Source: Planctomycetota bacterium (GTDB lineage Bacteria > Planctomycetota > Planctomycetia > Pirellulales > PLA5). Taken from it: a stretch of 56,126 nt of DNA. The notes below the pieces were generated by a model. That model saw nothing but the letters and a program-made list of their open reading frames with translations, did not search any database and was not told the origin of the DNA. Of the stretch, positions 35,876 to 46,200 are shown piece by piece. Position numbers and translations under genes: made by a program. The first letter of the stretch is position 1; each line of letters begins with the position of its first letter. The stretch is taken from contig QEVJ01000018.1 in the NCBI GenBank assembly GCA_003576845.1, forward strand, positions 1 through 56,126, given 5' to 3'.

Positions 35876-36047
35876 GCCGCGGAAAGCTGTCCGCCGTCGT
35901 TACGGCTTGCGCAAGGCGTTGCCGCGTTGCAACTTGCCGCATTGCCCGAGCGGCCGCCACTCGCCCGGCGCGACTTGCCTGCGTACACTATAAGGCGTTG
36001 TTTTCGCCGGCTTCGGCGTCGCCAACCCGACCCTTTCGACGTGCCCC

Positions 36048-36863
36048 ATGTCGCAAACTTTCCTCACGGCGCTGCCGGTGTACAACGAAGCCCGCCACAT
36101 AAACGGCGTGCTCGACCAGGTTCGCCGCTACGGCGAGAACATACTGGTCGTGGACGACGGATCGTCCGACGACACGCCGAACCTGCTCGCGGCGCGGAGC
36201 GACGTGCGCGTCGTCCGCCATGCGAAGAACCGCGGGTACGGCGCGGCGCTGCGGACGGCGTTCGACTACGCTGCCCGAGAGGGCTTCGAGACGATCGTCA
36301 CGATCGACTGCGACGGCCAGCACGAACCGTGCCGCATTCCGCAGTTCGTGGCTGCTTGCCGCGGCGTCGACATCGTTTCGGGCAGCCGCTATCTCCGCAA
36401 GTTCGACTCCGACTCGGCCCCGCCCGAACAGCGCCGCCGCATCAACGCGATGCTGACGGAAGAGATCAACCGCCGCCTGCATCTGGAGCTGACCGACGCC
36501 TTTTGCGGCTTCAAGGCGTATCGCGTGGCGGCGCTCGCGCGGCTTGCGCTTACCGAAGACGGCTATGCGATGCCGCTGGAACTTTGGGTGCAAGCGGCCG
36601 CGGCAAAGCTGCGGATCGTCGAGTTGCCCGTGCCGCTCATTTATCTCGACGAGCGGCGTTCGTTCGGCGGCGCGCTCGACGATGCCGAGCGGCGCCTGGC
36701 GTATTACCGCGAAGTGCTCGACCGGGCAATGGTTGCCGCGAATTTGACCTCGCCACTGTCCGGGGCGCGAACGTCGCGGCCTGCTTGCGTGCCGCCTCCC
36801 AATGCCGCGTCCGTGCTCTGTTCCGCATCGACCTCCGAGGCGCCGTCCCGCTGCCATGACTGA
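36048..36863 (+). CDS. GT2 family glycosyltransferase, soluble
   Basis: A 271-residue GT-A fold enzyme: FLTALPVYNEARHINGVLDQ, ILVVDDGSSDDT, RGYGAALRTAFDYA and the metal-binding TIDCDGQHEP. AFCGFKAYR is the acceptor-side motif of the DPM1-like branch. No membrane segment follows. The last 35 residues are Ser/Pro/Ala-rich and overlap the start of the next gene by eight bases. Next to a methyltransferase gene, it probably helps build a surface glycan. Confidence 0.88.
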   Translation: MSQTFLTALPVYNEARHINGVLDQVRRYGENILVVDDGSSDDTPNLLAARSDVRVVRHAKNRGYGAALRTAFDYAAREGFETIVTIDCDGQHEPCRIPQFVAACRGVDIVSGSRYLRKFDSDSAPPEQRRRINAMLTEEINRRLHLELTDAFCGFKAYRVAALARLALTEDGYAMPLELWVQAAAAKLRIVELPVPLIYLDERRSFGGALDDAERRLAYYREVLDRAMVAANLTSPLSGARTSRPACVPPPNAASVLCSASTSEAPSRCHD

Positions 36864-38469
36864 GCCGCGTGCCGTGCGCGCGTTGAAGGCCCCACGTGTC
36901 AGCGGCACAGCGCTCGTCGAGCCGCCGCTCGACTCGGTTGCGCGGTTGCTCGACGCGAACGCCGCGCTGCCGCTCGATCGCGTCGACCTCTTCGGCCGCT
37001 CGCTCGCCGATGTGGCGCGAATCGCGCGAGCCCAGTTGCTCGCCGACGCCATTCGCTACAGCCGGCAGTATCGCGACGTGTCGGCGATTCCCAGCGCGTC
37101 GCCGCCGCGCGTGATCCTTGCCGGGCATCAACCGGAACTGTTTCATCCCGGCGTGTGGTTCAAGAACTTCGTGCTCGATCGCCTCGCCCGGCGGCACGGC
37201 GCGGTGGCGGTCAACCTGGTGATCGACAACGACGTGTGCCGGTCGGCTTCGATTCGCGTGCCCGCTGGGGACGTCGACAAACCGCGTGCGGAACTCGTCG
37301 CGTTCGACGCGCCGGGCATTGCCGTGCCGTGGGAAGAGCGGGTGATCGTCGACGGCGCGCGCTTTCGTTCGTTTGCGGATCGCGTCGTCAGCGCCGTGCA
37401 TTCACTCGTGGCCGAGCCGCTCGTGCGCGACCTATGGCCGCACGCCGTCGCGGCCGCGGAGCGCGGAGCCGCTCTCGGCACGGCGCTCGCGCAAGCCCGC
37501 CACGCCTACGAAGGCGATCTCGGGCTTTCGACCCTCGAAGTGCCGCTGAGCAGCGTCTGCCGCGGCGAGGCGTTTGCGTGGTTCGTCGCGTGGCTACTCG
37601 TCGAAGCCCCGCGCGTCCGCGGCGTCTACAACGTGGCCGTGCAAGCGTATCGCGCTGCGAACCGCATTCGCAGCGCCGCGCATCCCGTCCCCGACCTGGC
37701 GTTCGATGGCGAATTCTGCGAGGCGCCGCTGTGGATCTGGTCTCGGGACGACCCGCGTCGCCGCCGGCTGTTCGTTGCCGGGAAGCCCGACCGGATCGTG
37801 CTGACGGATCGCGAAGGCTTTCGCCGCGAGATCGCCGCCCGTCTCGACGCCCCGCACCACGTCGCGGAACAGATATCGCATCTCGCGGCGCAAGGCGTTC
37901 GCCTTCGCCCGCGCGCGCTAACCAACACGTGGTTCGCCCGTCTCGCGCTCGGCCATTTGTTCGTCCACGGCATTGGCGGGGCGAAGTACGACGAGGTCAC
38001 CGATCAGATCATCGCCGGCCTGTTCGGCATCGAGCCGCCGGCGTATCTCACGGCGACGGCCACGCTGCGATTGCCGATCGCGCACGCGAGCGGCGCCGCG
38101 GCTGCCCTGGAGACGCTCGCTCGCCGCCGCCGCGACCTCGCGTATCGCGCGGAAGCGGCAATCGCCCGCGACGATCCGGCGTGGCGCGCGGTCGTGGCGC
38201 AAAAGCAAGCCTGCATTCAAGAATTCCGCGCCGCCAATGGTCGACCTTGGAACCGCGACATGGCCCGTCGCCTACACAGCGCCGTTGCCGCCGCCAACGC
38301 CGCCCTTTCGCCCTGGACCGCCGACGATCTTCGCGCGCTAGACGCCGAAGAAGCGCGCCTTAAAGAACGGGTCCGCGCCGAGCAGCTTCTCGAATCGCGA
38401 GAGTACGCTTTCTGCCTGTTTCCGCGCGATGCGATCGTGCCCGTACTCGGCTCGTTGGCGGACGGCTGA
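36856..38469 (+). CDS. Conserved protein of unknown function, weak BshC resemblance
   Basis: A 537-residue protein with no signal peptide. The strongest motif is ILAGHQPELFHPGVWFKNF (about residues 87-105), which recalls the GQQPGL...GPLYT-type motif near the N-terminus of BshC, the cysteine-adding enzyme of bacillithiol synthesis. Other conserved-looking blocks are NLVIDNDVCR, FVHGIGGAKYDEVTDQII and a C-terminal Arg/Glu-rich helix ending in YAFCLFPRD. It overlaps the GT2 gene by eight bases, so the two are co-expressed. The BshC link is a pattern impression only. Confidence 0.5.
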   Translation: MTEPRAVRALKAPRVSGTALVEPPLDSVARLLDANAALPLDRVDLFGRSLADVARIARAQLLADAIRYSRQYRDVSAIPSASPPRVILAGHQPELFHPGVWFKNFVLDRLARRHGAVAVNLVIDNDVCRSASIRVPAGDVDKPRAELVAFDAPGIAVPWEERVIVDGARFRSFADRVVSAVHSLVAEPLVRDLWPHAVAAAERGAALGTALAQARHAYEGDLGLSTLEVPLSSVCRGEAFAWFVAWLLVEAPRVRGVYNVAVQAYRAANRIRSAAHPVPDLAFDGEFCEAPLWIWSRDDPRRRRLFVAGKPDRIVLTDREGFRREIAARLDAPHHVAEQISHLAAQGVRLRPRALTNTWFARLALGHLFVHGIGGAKYDEVTDQIIAGLFGIEPPAYLTATATLRLPIAHASGAAAALETLARRRRDLAYRAEAAIARDDPAWRAVVAQKQACIQEFRAANGRPWNRDMARRLHSAVAAANAALSPWTADDLRALDAEEARLKERVRAEQLLESREYAFCLFPRDAIVPVLGSLADG

Positions 38470-38682
38470 GCGGCGCGCGTGAATGTCCTTCCACAAGCGA
38501 TCTGCCTGACTCTGCGGAGCATTCGGCACAATCGCGACGATTCGCGCACCTGCTCGAAGAGCCGTTTGCCGCAGCGCTGCGTCGACGTATGTTTCCCAAG
38601 CGATCTCCGCTCGCGGACCGCCGCACCTTGCTTGCCAGAGTTCTCCGCCATGCTTGGATCGAACGCCGTTGGGAACACCGTC

Positions 38683-39732
38683 ATGAACTACGTTGTCCGC
38701 ACGCTATTGCCTGTCTTTATTGCACTGACGGTCAGCGCACCTGCGGCCGCTCAGACGTGGGCCGAACGCCTCGGCTACGGGGCCGGGAAGCGGGTTGTGA
38801 TCCTCCACGCCTCCGGCGCGGGGCTGTGCTACGAAACGAACGCCGCGGTCGAGAAGGCGCTCGCGGACGGCTCGGCGTCGAGCGCCGCGGTCATGGCCGC
38901 GTGCCCTTGGTTCGAAGATTTCGTCGCCGGCGCGAAGCTTCCCGCCGATGCGGACGTCGGCCTGACGATTACGCTCATTTCCGATCTCGCGCGGTACCGC
39001 TGGACGAGCGTGTCGCCGCGCGGCGACGTGCCCGGCTTGATCGACACCGACGGCTACCTGCGCCGCGGCGCCGCGGAGTTTGCGTTCAACACGACGCCGC
39101 AGGAAGTCGGCCGCGAGATCGACGCGCAGCTCGCGAAAGCCCGGGCTAGCGGCCTCCGGCCGAGCCACTTCACGTGTCACCAAGGCGTGGTGTTCGCGCG
39201 GGCGGATCTGGCGGCGATTTATCTCGAAGCGGCGCGGCGGCATTGGATTCCAGCGGTCGTGATCGAGCTTACGCCCGAGCGGCTGCGGGAGTTTCAGGAT
39301 CAGGGCCTGCCCGTCGACGACGAGATGCTGCACCTGGTCGCCAACTACCCGCTGCCGAAGATCGACGACATCCGGCTCGTTCCCCGGGCCGACAGCTACG
39401 AGGCAAAGCGGGATCTGTTCCTGAAGCAACTCGCCGAACTCCCGCCCGGGATCACGCAGTTCGTTTCGCGCCCGGCCGTCGACTCGCCGGCTTTGCGGCG
39501 GCTTTCGGCCGACGCCCAGCAGCAAGCCTGGGACGCGCAACTCCTCGGCGACGCGGATGTCAAGAAGCAACTCGCCGACGCGGGCATCGCGCTCACCAAT
39601 TGGCGGGAGATCATGCGGCGGTTCGAGGGCGAGAACCCGGGCGCGCGCCCGCGCGAGACGGAACGCCCCAAGGAATCGCAACCGCGCCCCGGTGAAGAAA
39701 AGCCGCTCGACGCGCCGCGCGGCAATCCGTAA
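38683..39732 (+). CDS. Exported ChbG/YdjC-like protein with altered metal site
   Basis: A 349-residue protein with a signal peptide (LLPVFIALTVSAPAAAQ). The fold resembles the YdjC/ChbG carbohydrate deacetylase family: an ILHASGAGL start, a DVGLTITLISD block and SHFTCHQGVV. In active members the first motif is HADDxG and the second is GLHLTL. Here the aspartates are replaced (HASGAG, residues 42-47) and the histidine is replaced by threonine (GLTITL, residues 93-98). His162 and His166 remain. The protein may be catalytically inactive or use a different site. ATG 38650 is an alternative start. Confidence 0.7.
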   Translation: MNYVVRTLLPVFIALTVSAPAAAQTWAERLGYGAGKRVVILHASGAGLCYETNAAVEKALADGSASSAAVMAACPWFEDFVAGAKLPADADVGLTITLISDLARYRWTSVSPRGDVPGLIDTDGYLRRGAAEFAFNTTPQEVGREIDAQLAKARASGLRPSHFTCHQGVVFARADLAAIYLEAARRHWIPAVVIELTPERLREFQDQGLPVDDEMLHLVANYPLPKIDDIRLVPRADSYEAKRDLFLKQLAELPPGITQFVSRPAVDSPALRRLSADAQQQAWDAQLLGDADVKKQLADAGIALTNWREIMRRFEGENPGARPRETERPKESQPRPGEEKPLDAPRGNP

Positions 39733-39760
39733 CGACGGACGTCAACGTTTCGACACGCTC

Positions 39761-40213
39761 ATGCCCTCACGTCCGCTTCGCATCGTCGCGTATGCCCTGC
39801 TTGCCGTGCTCGCGGCCGGCGACGAGGGCGCTGCGCAACAGACGCCCGCGCAGGTCTACGACGAGCGTTACGGTCGCCCGACGTACAGCAAGCCGTATAC
39901 CTACGACAACCTGACGCGGGCGATCGTCGACACGCAGTTTTATCACCGGCCGAGCGTGAGTCCCTACTTGAACCTGTTCCGCCCGACCGACGGCGGCGCG
40001 GCGTCGAACTATTACACGTTCGTCCAACCGGAACAGAATCGCCGTGCGGCGGTCGCCGAGCAGCAGTTGCAACGGCAACTTCAGCCGTTCACGCCGGGCG
40101 GCGGCGGCTTGTCGACCGCCGTGCCGACCGCGGGGAACGCGCCGGTGATTCGCCCGCCGCGTCAGGGCATTACGAACAGCGCCCACTACAAGCAGTTCTA
40201 CGGCATTCAATAA
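39761..40213 (+). CDS. Small exported hypothetical protein
   Basis: A 150-residue protein with a short signal peptide (LRIVAYALLAVLAAGDEGAAQQ). The mature part is rich in Tyr, Pro, Gln and Asn (YDERYGRPTYSKPYTYDNL, FYHRPSVSPYLNLFRP) and ends NSAHYKQFYGIQ. It resembles the small Tyr/Pro-rich exported proteins common in planctomycetes, but I do not recognise a family. It ends three bases before the stop of the giant convergent gene. Confidence 0.65.
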   Translation: MPSRPLRIVAYALLAVLAAGDEGAAQQTPAQVYDERYGRPTYSKPYTYDNLTRAIVDTQFYHRPSVSPYLNLFRPTDGGAASNYYTFVQPEQNRRAAVAEQQLQRQLQPFTPGGGGLSTAVPTAGNAPVIRPPRQGITNSAHYKQFYGIQ

Positions 40214-40216
40214 CGG

Positions 40217-43200
40217 TCACTTCGCGCGCGGCGAGCGTTTGCGCGAGCGCACCATCGTAACGAGCATCGGGGCGAACGCGCTGGCCGACGACATGGCTGC
40301 GGCAGCCGCGAACGCCTTGCGCAGCTCGCTCGGCTGCGGTGCTTCGGCTGCCGCGGCGCCGTCCGCCGTTGTGACGGGCGCAACGGATTCCGCGATCGGC
40401 GAAGCTTGGGACTTGCCAACGCCCGTCCCACGAACCGCTTGTGCGACGGCCGCGCGCTCCGCCACGACGCGGGCCAGGCTCGCAAGTTCGTCGGCCGAAA
40501 GCCGCTCGGCCATGCGTCCGCGGCGCGTCGCCACGAAGTCTTCGCTCGAGCGCGATTCGCGGGGTGCGTGCCGCGCCATTTCGTGAACGAATCGCTGCAC
40601 GACCCGATCGCCCGTGGAAACGTCGAGCGCAGCCAGTGTTTCATCGGCCGCGGGCGCCGCATCGCGCGCTGCGCCGGTGTCGTTGTCGCTGGGCTTCCGC
40701 GCAGACGTATCGCCGCTGCCTTCCGCGGGCGCCGCACCGCCGCTGGGCTTGTTCTCTTCCGTGCCGCCGGCCGGCGTAACGCCTTTGGACTCGATGCTCT
40801 GATTGGATGGGCTGCCCTGCGAGCCGCCTCGGGAAATCGCCCGGCCGCCGCTCTGCAACCGCGACAGCGACGTCTGCGGAATCGTCAGCGTGCCGTTGCC
40901 GCCCTTGGGCAGGCCGCCGCCGTTCCGCGGCCGCTCCGGCGTCATTCCGCGGAGCGGTCGGGTGGCCGGCGGCAGCGCCAGCACGCGCCGCGGCGTCGAG
41001 ATCGCGTCGGCAATCAATCCGCCCAAGGGCGAAACGTCGACCGCGAAGTCGATCGTCGACGATAGCGCGTCGCTCGTGCTCTTCGTCGCGCGGACGGAGA
41101 ACGCCTGCCGGCCGGTGAAGTCGCTCGGCGCGGTCCAGTTGACGATGCCGGTCGCCGGATCGATCGTCGCGCCCTCCGGGCCGGTGACGAGGACGTAGGC
41201 CATCGTCGCGTTCGTGCCGTCGATGTCCGTGGCGTTCACGTCGACGACGATCGTCCCGCCGCTGAAGATCGTGCGACCGGCGATCGGCGAGATCACCGGT
41301 GGATCGGCGATCGGCCGGACCGTAATCGACACGGTCGTCGCGGCCGACGAAAGCTGGCCGTCCAACGCGCGATAGGTGAACGAATCGGAACCGAAATAGT
41401 TGCTCGACGGCGTGTAGGTAAACGAGCCGTCGGCGTTGAGGGCCAGCGTGCCGTGGGTCGGGCCGGATATCAGCACCGCCGACAGCGATGAATTCTCCAT
41501 ATCGTAATCGTTCGCCAGCAAGCCCTCCGAAGGATCGACGGCGAGCGTCGCGTCTTCGTCGACTTCGTAGGCGTCGGGCATTGCGACCGGCGCGTCGTTT
41601 GCGCCGGCCACGTTGATCGTCACCGTGGCGAGAGACGACGAAGCGTTCCCGTCGCTGGCCCGATAGGTGAACGTGTCGGTCCCGCTGAAGTCGGCGGCGG
41701 GCGTATACGTGAACGAGCCGTTCGGATTGAGCGTCAACGTGCCGTTGGCCGGGCCGTCGACGAGCACCGCCGTCATCGGATCGCCCTCGGCGTCCGCATC
41801 GTTCGCCAGCACGCCGGTCGAAGCCATCACGACGAGCGCGACGTCTTCGGTGGCCGAGTACGTGTCGTTCGCGGCCGTCGGCGGACCGTTGACCGAAATC
41901 GTCACCGTCGCCGGCGCCGACAAATCGTCGCCGTCTTCGGCCCGATACGTGAACGTATCCGTGCCCGAAAAGCCGGTCGCCGGCGTGTACGTGAACGATC
42001 CGTCGGCATTGAGCGTGAGCGCGCCGTGCGCGGGCTGCGACGCGATGACCGCCGAGAGCGGCGAGTTTTCGACGTCCGTGTCGTTGGCGAGCACGCCGCC
42101 AGCCGCGTCGACCGTGAGCACTGCGCCGACGTTGACGCTGTACTGATTGGCGGACGCCGTGGGGGCGTCGTTGACCGAATTGACCGTGAGCGAAACCGCG
42201 ACCGGCGCGGAGTTCTGGCCGCCGGCTTTCGCGCGATACGTGAACGAATCGCCGCCGAAGTAGTTTTCCTCCGGAGTATACGTGAACGAGCCGTTGGCGT
42301 TGAGCGTCAGCGTGCCGTGGGCGGGCAGGGTCACGACTTCCGCCGTGAGCGGGTCGTTCTCGGGATCGTCGTCGTTGGCCAGGACGCCCGTCGCCGCGCT
42401 GACCGTGAGCGTCTGGTCCTCGTCGACCGAGTAGGCATCCTCCGCGGCGACCGGCGCGGCGTTCACGGCGATCGTCACCGTCGCCGAGTTCGAGCTTGCC
42501 TCGCCGTCGTTCGCGCGATAGGTGAACGTATCGTTTCCGCTGAAACCGGCCGCGGACGTGTACGTGAACGAGCCGTCGGCGTTGAGCGTCAACGTGCCGT
42601 GGGCCGGGCCTTCGACGAGCTGCGCGGTCAGCGCCGTGTCGTCGACGTCAGTGTCGTTCTTTAAGATGCCGTTGGCCGCATTGACGGTCAGCGCCACGCC
42701 GGCCGCGGTCGCGAAGCTATCCGACGCGGCGTTCGGCGCGTCGTTTACCGCCGCGACGTTGATCGTCACGGTAACGGCCGCCGTCGTCCGTACGCCGTCG
42801 CTGGCGCGATACGTGAAGTTGTCCGGGCCGAAGTAGTTCGACGCCGGCGTGTAGCTGAACGAGCCGTTGGCGTTGAGCGTCAGCGTGCCGTGGGCGACGT
42901 TCGTAACGAGCGTCGCGGTGAGCGTGCCCGATTGGGCGTCGCCGTCGTTGGCGAGCACGCCGGTCGTGGCATTGACGTCGAGCGATGTGTCTTCGGTCGC
43001 GGCGAACGTATCGGCCACGCCGGGCAGCGCGCCGAGCACCGTAAGCGCGACGTTCAACGTGCGGACGTTGCCGGCCGCGTCGGTCGCGCGGATGTCGAAC
43101 GATCGGGCGCCTGCCTGTGCCGCCGTCGGCGTCCAGGAGACGACGCCGGTTTGCTCGTCGATCGTCGCTCCGTTGGGAGCGCCCGCGAGCGAATACCGAA

Positions 43201-46200
43201 ATCCGGTCTGGCCTTCTTCGGCATTCTGTGCGTTATACGTGAACGCGGCGCCGACCATCGCGGTCGCTGGCGGCGTGGGCGTGATCGCGGCCGGCGGCGT
43301 CGCGTCGATCGTGACGGCCATCGCGATCGTCTTGTCGCTTTCGGTTCCGCTTACGACCTGCGACGCGGAGATGTTGTGTACTCCCTCGGCGAGCGGCGTG
43401 CTCGGCGTAAAGTTGGCCGTCGCTCCCGTCGCGGCGACCGTGCCCAGGAGCGTCGTGCCGTCGTACACCCGCACCGTCGCGCCGGCGGTCAGTCCGGAAA
43501 TGACGAATTGCGGCTGCGTGACGTTCGTGATGTTGTCGGAGTTGCTGAAACCGGAGTCGGAAGCGGCGACCAAGTCGACGCCAGTGGGCGCGCCGGAGAG
43601 CACCGTGATCGGCGCGTTGACCGTTCGCGTATTGCCGGCGGCGTCGGTGGCTCGAACTTGATACTGATGCGCTCCGGCTTGCGCGGCGGTCGGCGTCCAG
43701 GTGATTACGCCGGTCGTGTCGTTGATCGTCATGCCCGTCGGGGGGCCGATGAGCGAGTATCGGAACCCGGTCGTGCCCTCTTCGCCGTTTTGCATATCGA
43801 ACGTGTAGAGCACGCCGACGTTCGCCTGGCCCGAGGGACTCGACACGAAGAACGCGGGCGCGGCCGTGTCGATCGTGATGGACAGGGCCGGCGACTTCGC
43901 GCTTTCGGCGCCGTTGATCGTCTGCGACGCGGAGATGCTGTGCGTGCCATGCGCGAGCGCCGTGGTCGCGGTGACCGACACGGTGTTGCCCGTCGCGGTC
44001 GCCTGGCCGATGACGGTCGTGCCGTTGTAGAGCTTGACCAGCGCGCCGGCCGTCACGCCGGAGACGAGAAACTCCGGCATCGTGACGTTGGTTAGATTGT
44101 CGGTATTGCTGAACCCGGCGTCCGACGCGGCGACGAGATCGACCGCCGTGGGCGCGATGCCGGTCACGGCGTCGGTGGCGGAGAGCGTCCGCACGTTGCC
44201 GGCGGCGTCGGTCGCCTGGATATTGAAGTTGTGCGCGCCGGCCTGGCCGCTGGTGGGCGTCCACGAGACGGCGCCGGTCGTTTCGTTGATCGTCATGCCG
44301 GCCGGAGCGCCCGCGAGCGAATACCGGAAGCCGGTCGTGCCTTCTTCCGCGTTCTGAGCGTTGTAGGTGAGCGCGGCGCCGGCTGTGGCCGACGCGGGAA
44401 ACGTGGGAGAAATCGTCGGTGGGGCCTGCGTGTCGATCGTCGCGGTCAGCGCCGCCGAGGCGGGGCTCACGTCGCCGCCGACTTCCTGCGTGGCGGTGAA
44501 GCTCGCCGCGCCGTCGGCCAACGTCGTCGAGCCGTTCGTCGTAATGTCGATGGTCGTGCCCGTCGCGGTGCCTTGGCCGACGAGCGCGCTATTGTAGTAC
44601 AGCTTGACGACCGCGCCCGATTGCACACCGCTGATGCGGAATTGCAGCGAGTTGGCCGGCAGGTTGTTGTTGCGCTGGGTGATGTTGTCGGAGTTGCTGA
44701 AGCCCGTGTCCGACGCCGGGAGCAAATCGACGCCGGTGGGCGCTTCCACGACCGAGGCGCTTGCCGCCGCGATCAGCATTTGCTTAAGCGCTTCGTAATT
44801 GTCTTCCTTCCGGAGGTCTTGCTGCGTAAGGTTGAAAGTTGCAAAACGGCGGTTCGTCGAATCGAGAATGACGACGTCGCGCCACACGCCGTTCCACGCG
44901 ACCCACGTATCGGAACCGGCCTGACCGTCGTTATTCACATCTTGCAGCAGCGGCAATGTGTTACCGGCAGACGCGGTCGCGTTACCCGACTCCTGTCCAA
45001 CCTCGTTGATCGCCGCGATCGTGATGTTGAGCTGCGGGTGCGAGAGTTTTAGTTCGCTCTGCAACTTGTTGAGGAACCCATACTGGGTTCGGCAGTACCC
45101 TCACGTCGAATGCGTCAAGTACCACGCCGAGACGTGGCCCGACTGATCGCGCGGCGACACGCTTTGCCCACTGGTCGGCGAGTTCGGGTTGACGTCGGCG
45201 AGATGGAAGTCCGGCATTGGGCTGAGCGTTTGCGGGGCGACGTTGATCGTCGCGCTCTGTGTGCGGACATTGCCGGCCGCATCCGCCGCTCGAATCGTGA
45301 ACGTGTGAGCTCCGTTCGACGTGGGCACCCAGGCGATGACGCCGGAAGTGCCTGTAATCGTCATGCCGGCCGGCGCGTTCTCGAGGCTATAGGTCACGCC
45401 GCCCGACGCTTCGTCGCCGCTCTGCATGTCGAACACGTAGCCGCGGCCGAAGATCGCCGTGTCGGTGGGAATCGTCGTGAAGTTGGCCGGAATCGTGTTG
45501 TCGAACGTGACGAACAGCGACGGCGATTTGCCGCTTTCCTGCCCGGCGGCGGGCTGCTGCGTGGCGGTGATGTTGTTCGAGCCGCTCGCGAGGGCCGTCG
45601 TGGCGGTGATCGTGACGGTCGAGCCGCTCGCGGTCGCCTGGCCGATGACGTTGTTGCCGTTGTAGAGCCGCACGAGCGCGCCCGACGTCACGCCGGAGAC
45701 GACGAACTGCGGCGACGCGGCGTTCGTGATGTTGTCGGAGTTGCTGCTGCCGGTGTCGGAACTGTCGCTCAGGTCGACGCTCGTGGGCACGGTCGCCGAG
45801 CCGGGGACGGTGACGGAAAACTGCATGGTCCGACTGGGCGCCGCGGAGTTGCCAGCCGTGTTCGTCGCGCGAACCTCGAAGTTGTACGTTCCGGCCTGAT
45901 TCGCCGCGGGGGTCCAAGAAATCTGGCCGGTCGTGGCGTTGATCGACATGCCTTGCGGCTGGTTGGCCAACGAATAGGCAAATCCAGTTGGCTTCGTAGC
46001 GAAGAGCTCTTCGGGAACCTGGATGTCGACGGAATACGCCTGGGCGACCGTCGCCTGGGCCGGCGGTAGCACCGTGAACAGGATCTCTTCGATGTCGAAA
46101 TCGGTGCCCTGCCCCGTGTTCGACGGGGTCGTCGGCCGCACGCCGACGAGTTGGCTGAAAATGCCGGCGTAGCCAAGTTGCGGCGTGAACGTCCACGAAC

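Noticed and set aside
41300-43030. Regular repeats that could suggest a CRISPR array
   Set aside because: The unit is about 285 bp and codes for cadherin-like domains. There are no short direct repeats with unique spacers.
40217-45064. A separate gene of 1,615 codons starting at TTG 45064, downstream of another gene ending at 45101
   Set aside because: The start would be a TTG in the middle of a thioredoxin-like domain with no signal peptide, and the frame is identical to the upstream gene with only TGA between them. A recoded single gene explains the data better.
45061-45110. A frameshift joining the two halves of the giant gene
   Set aside because: The two halves are already in the same frame (codon starts 45103 and 45064 differ by 39 bases), so no shift is needed.
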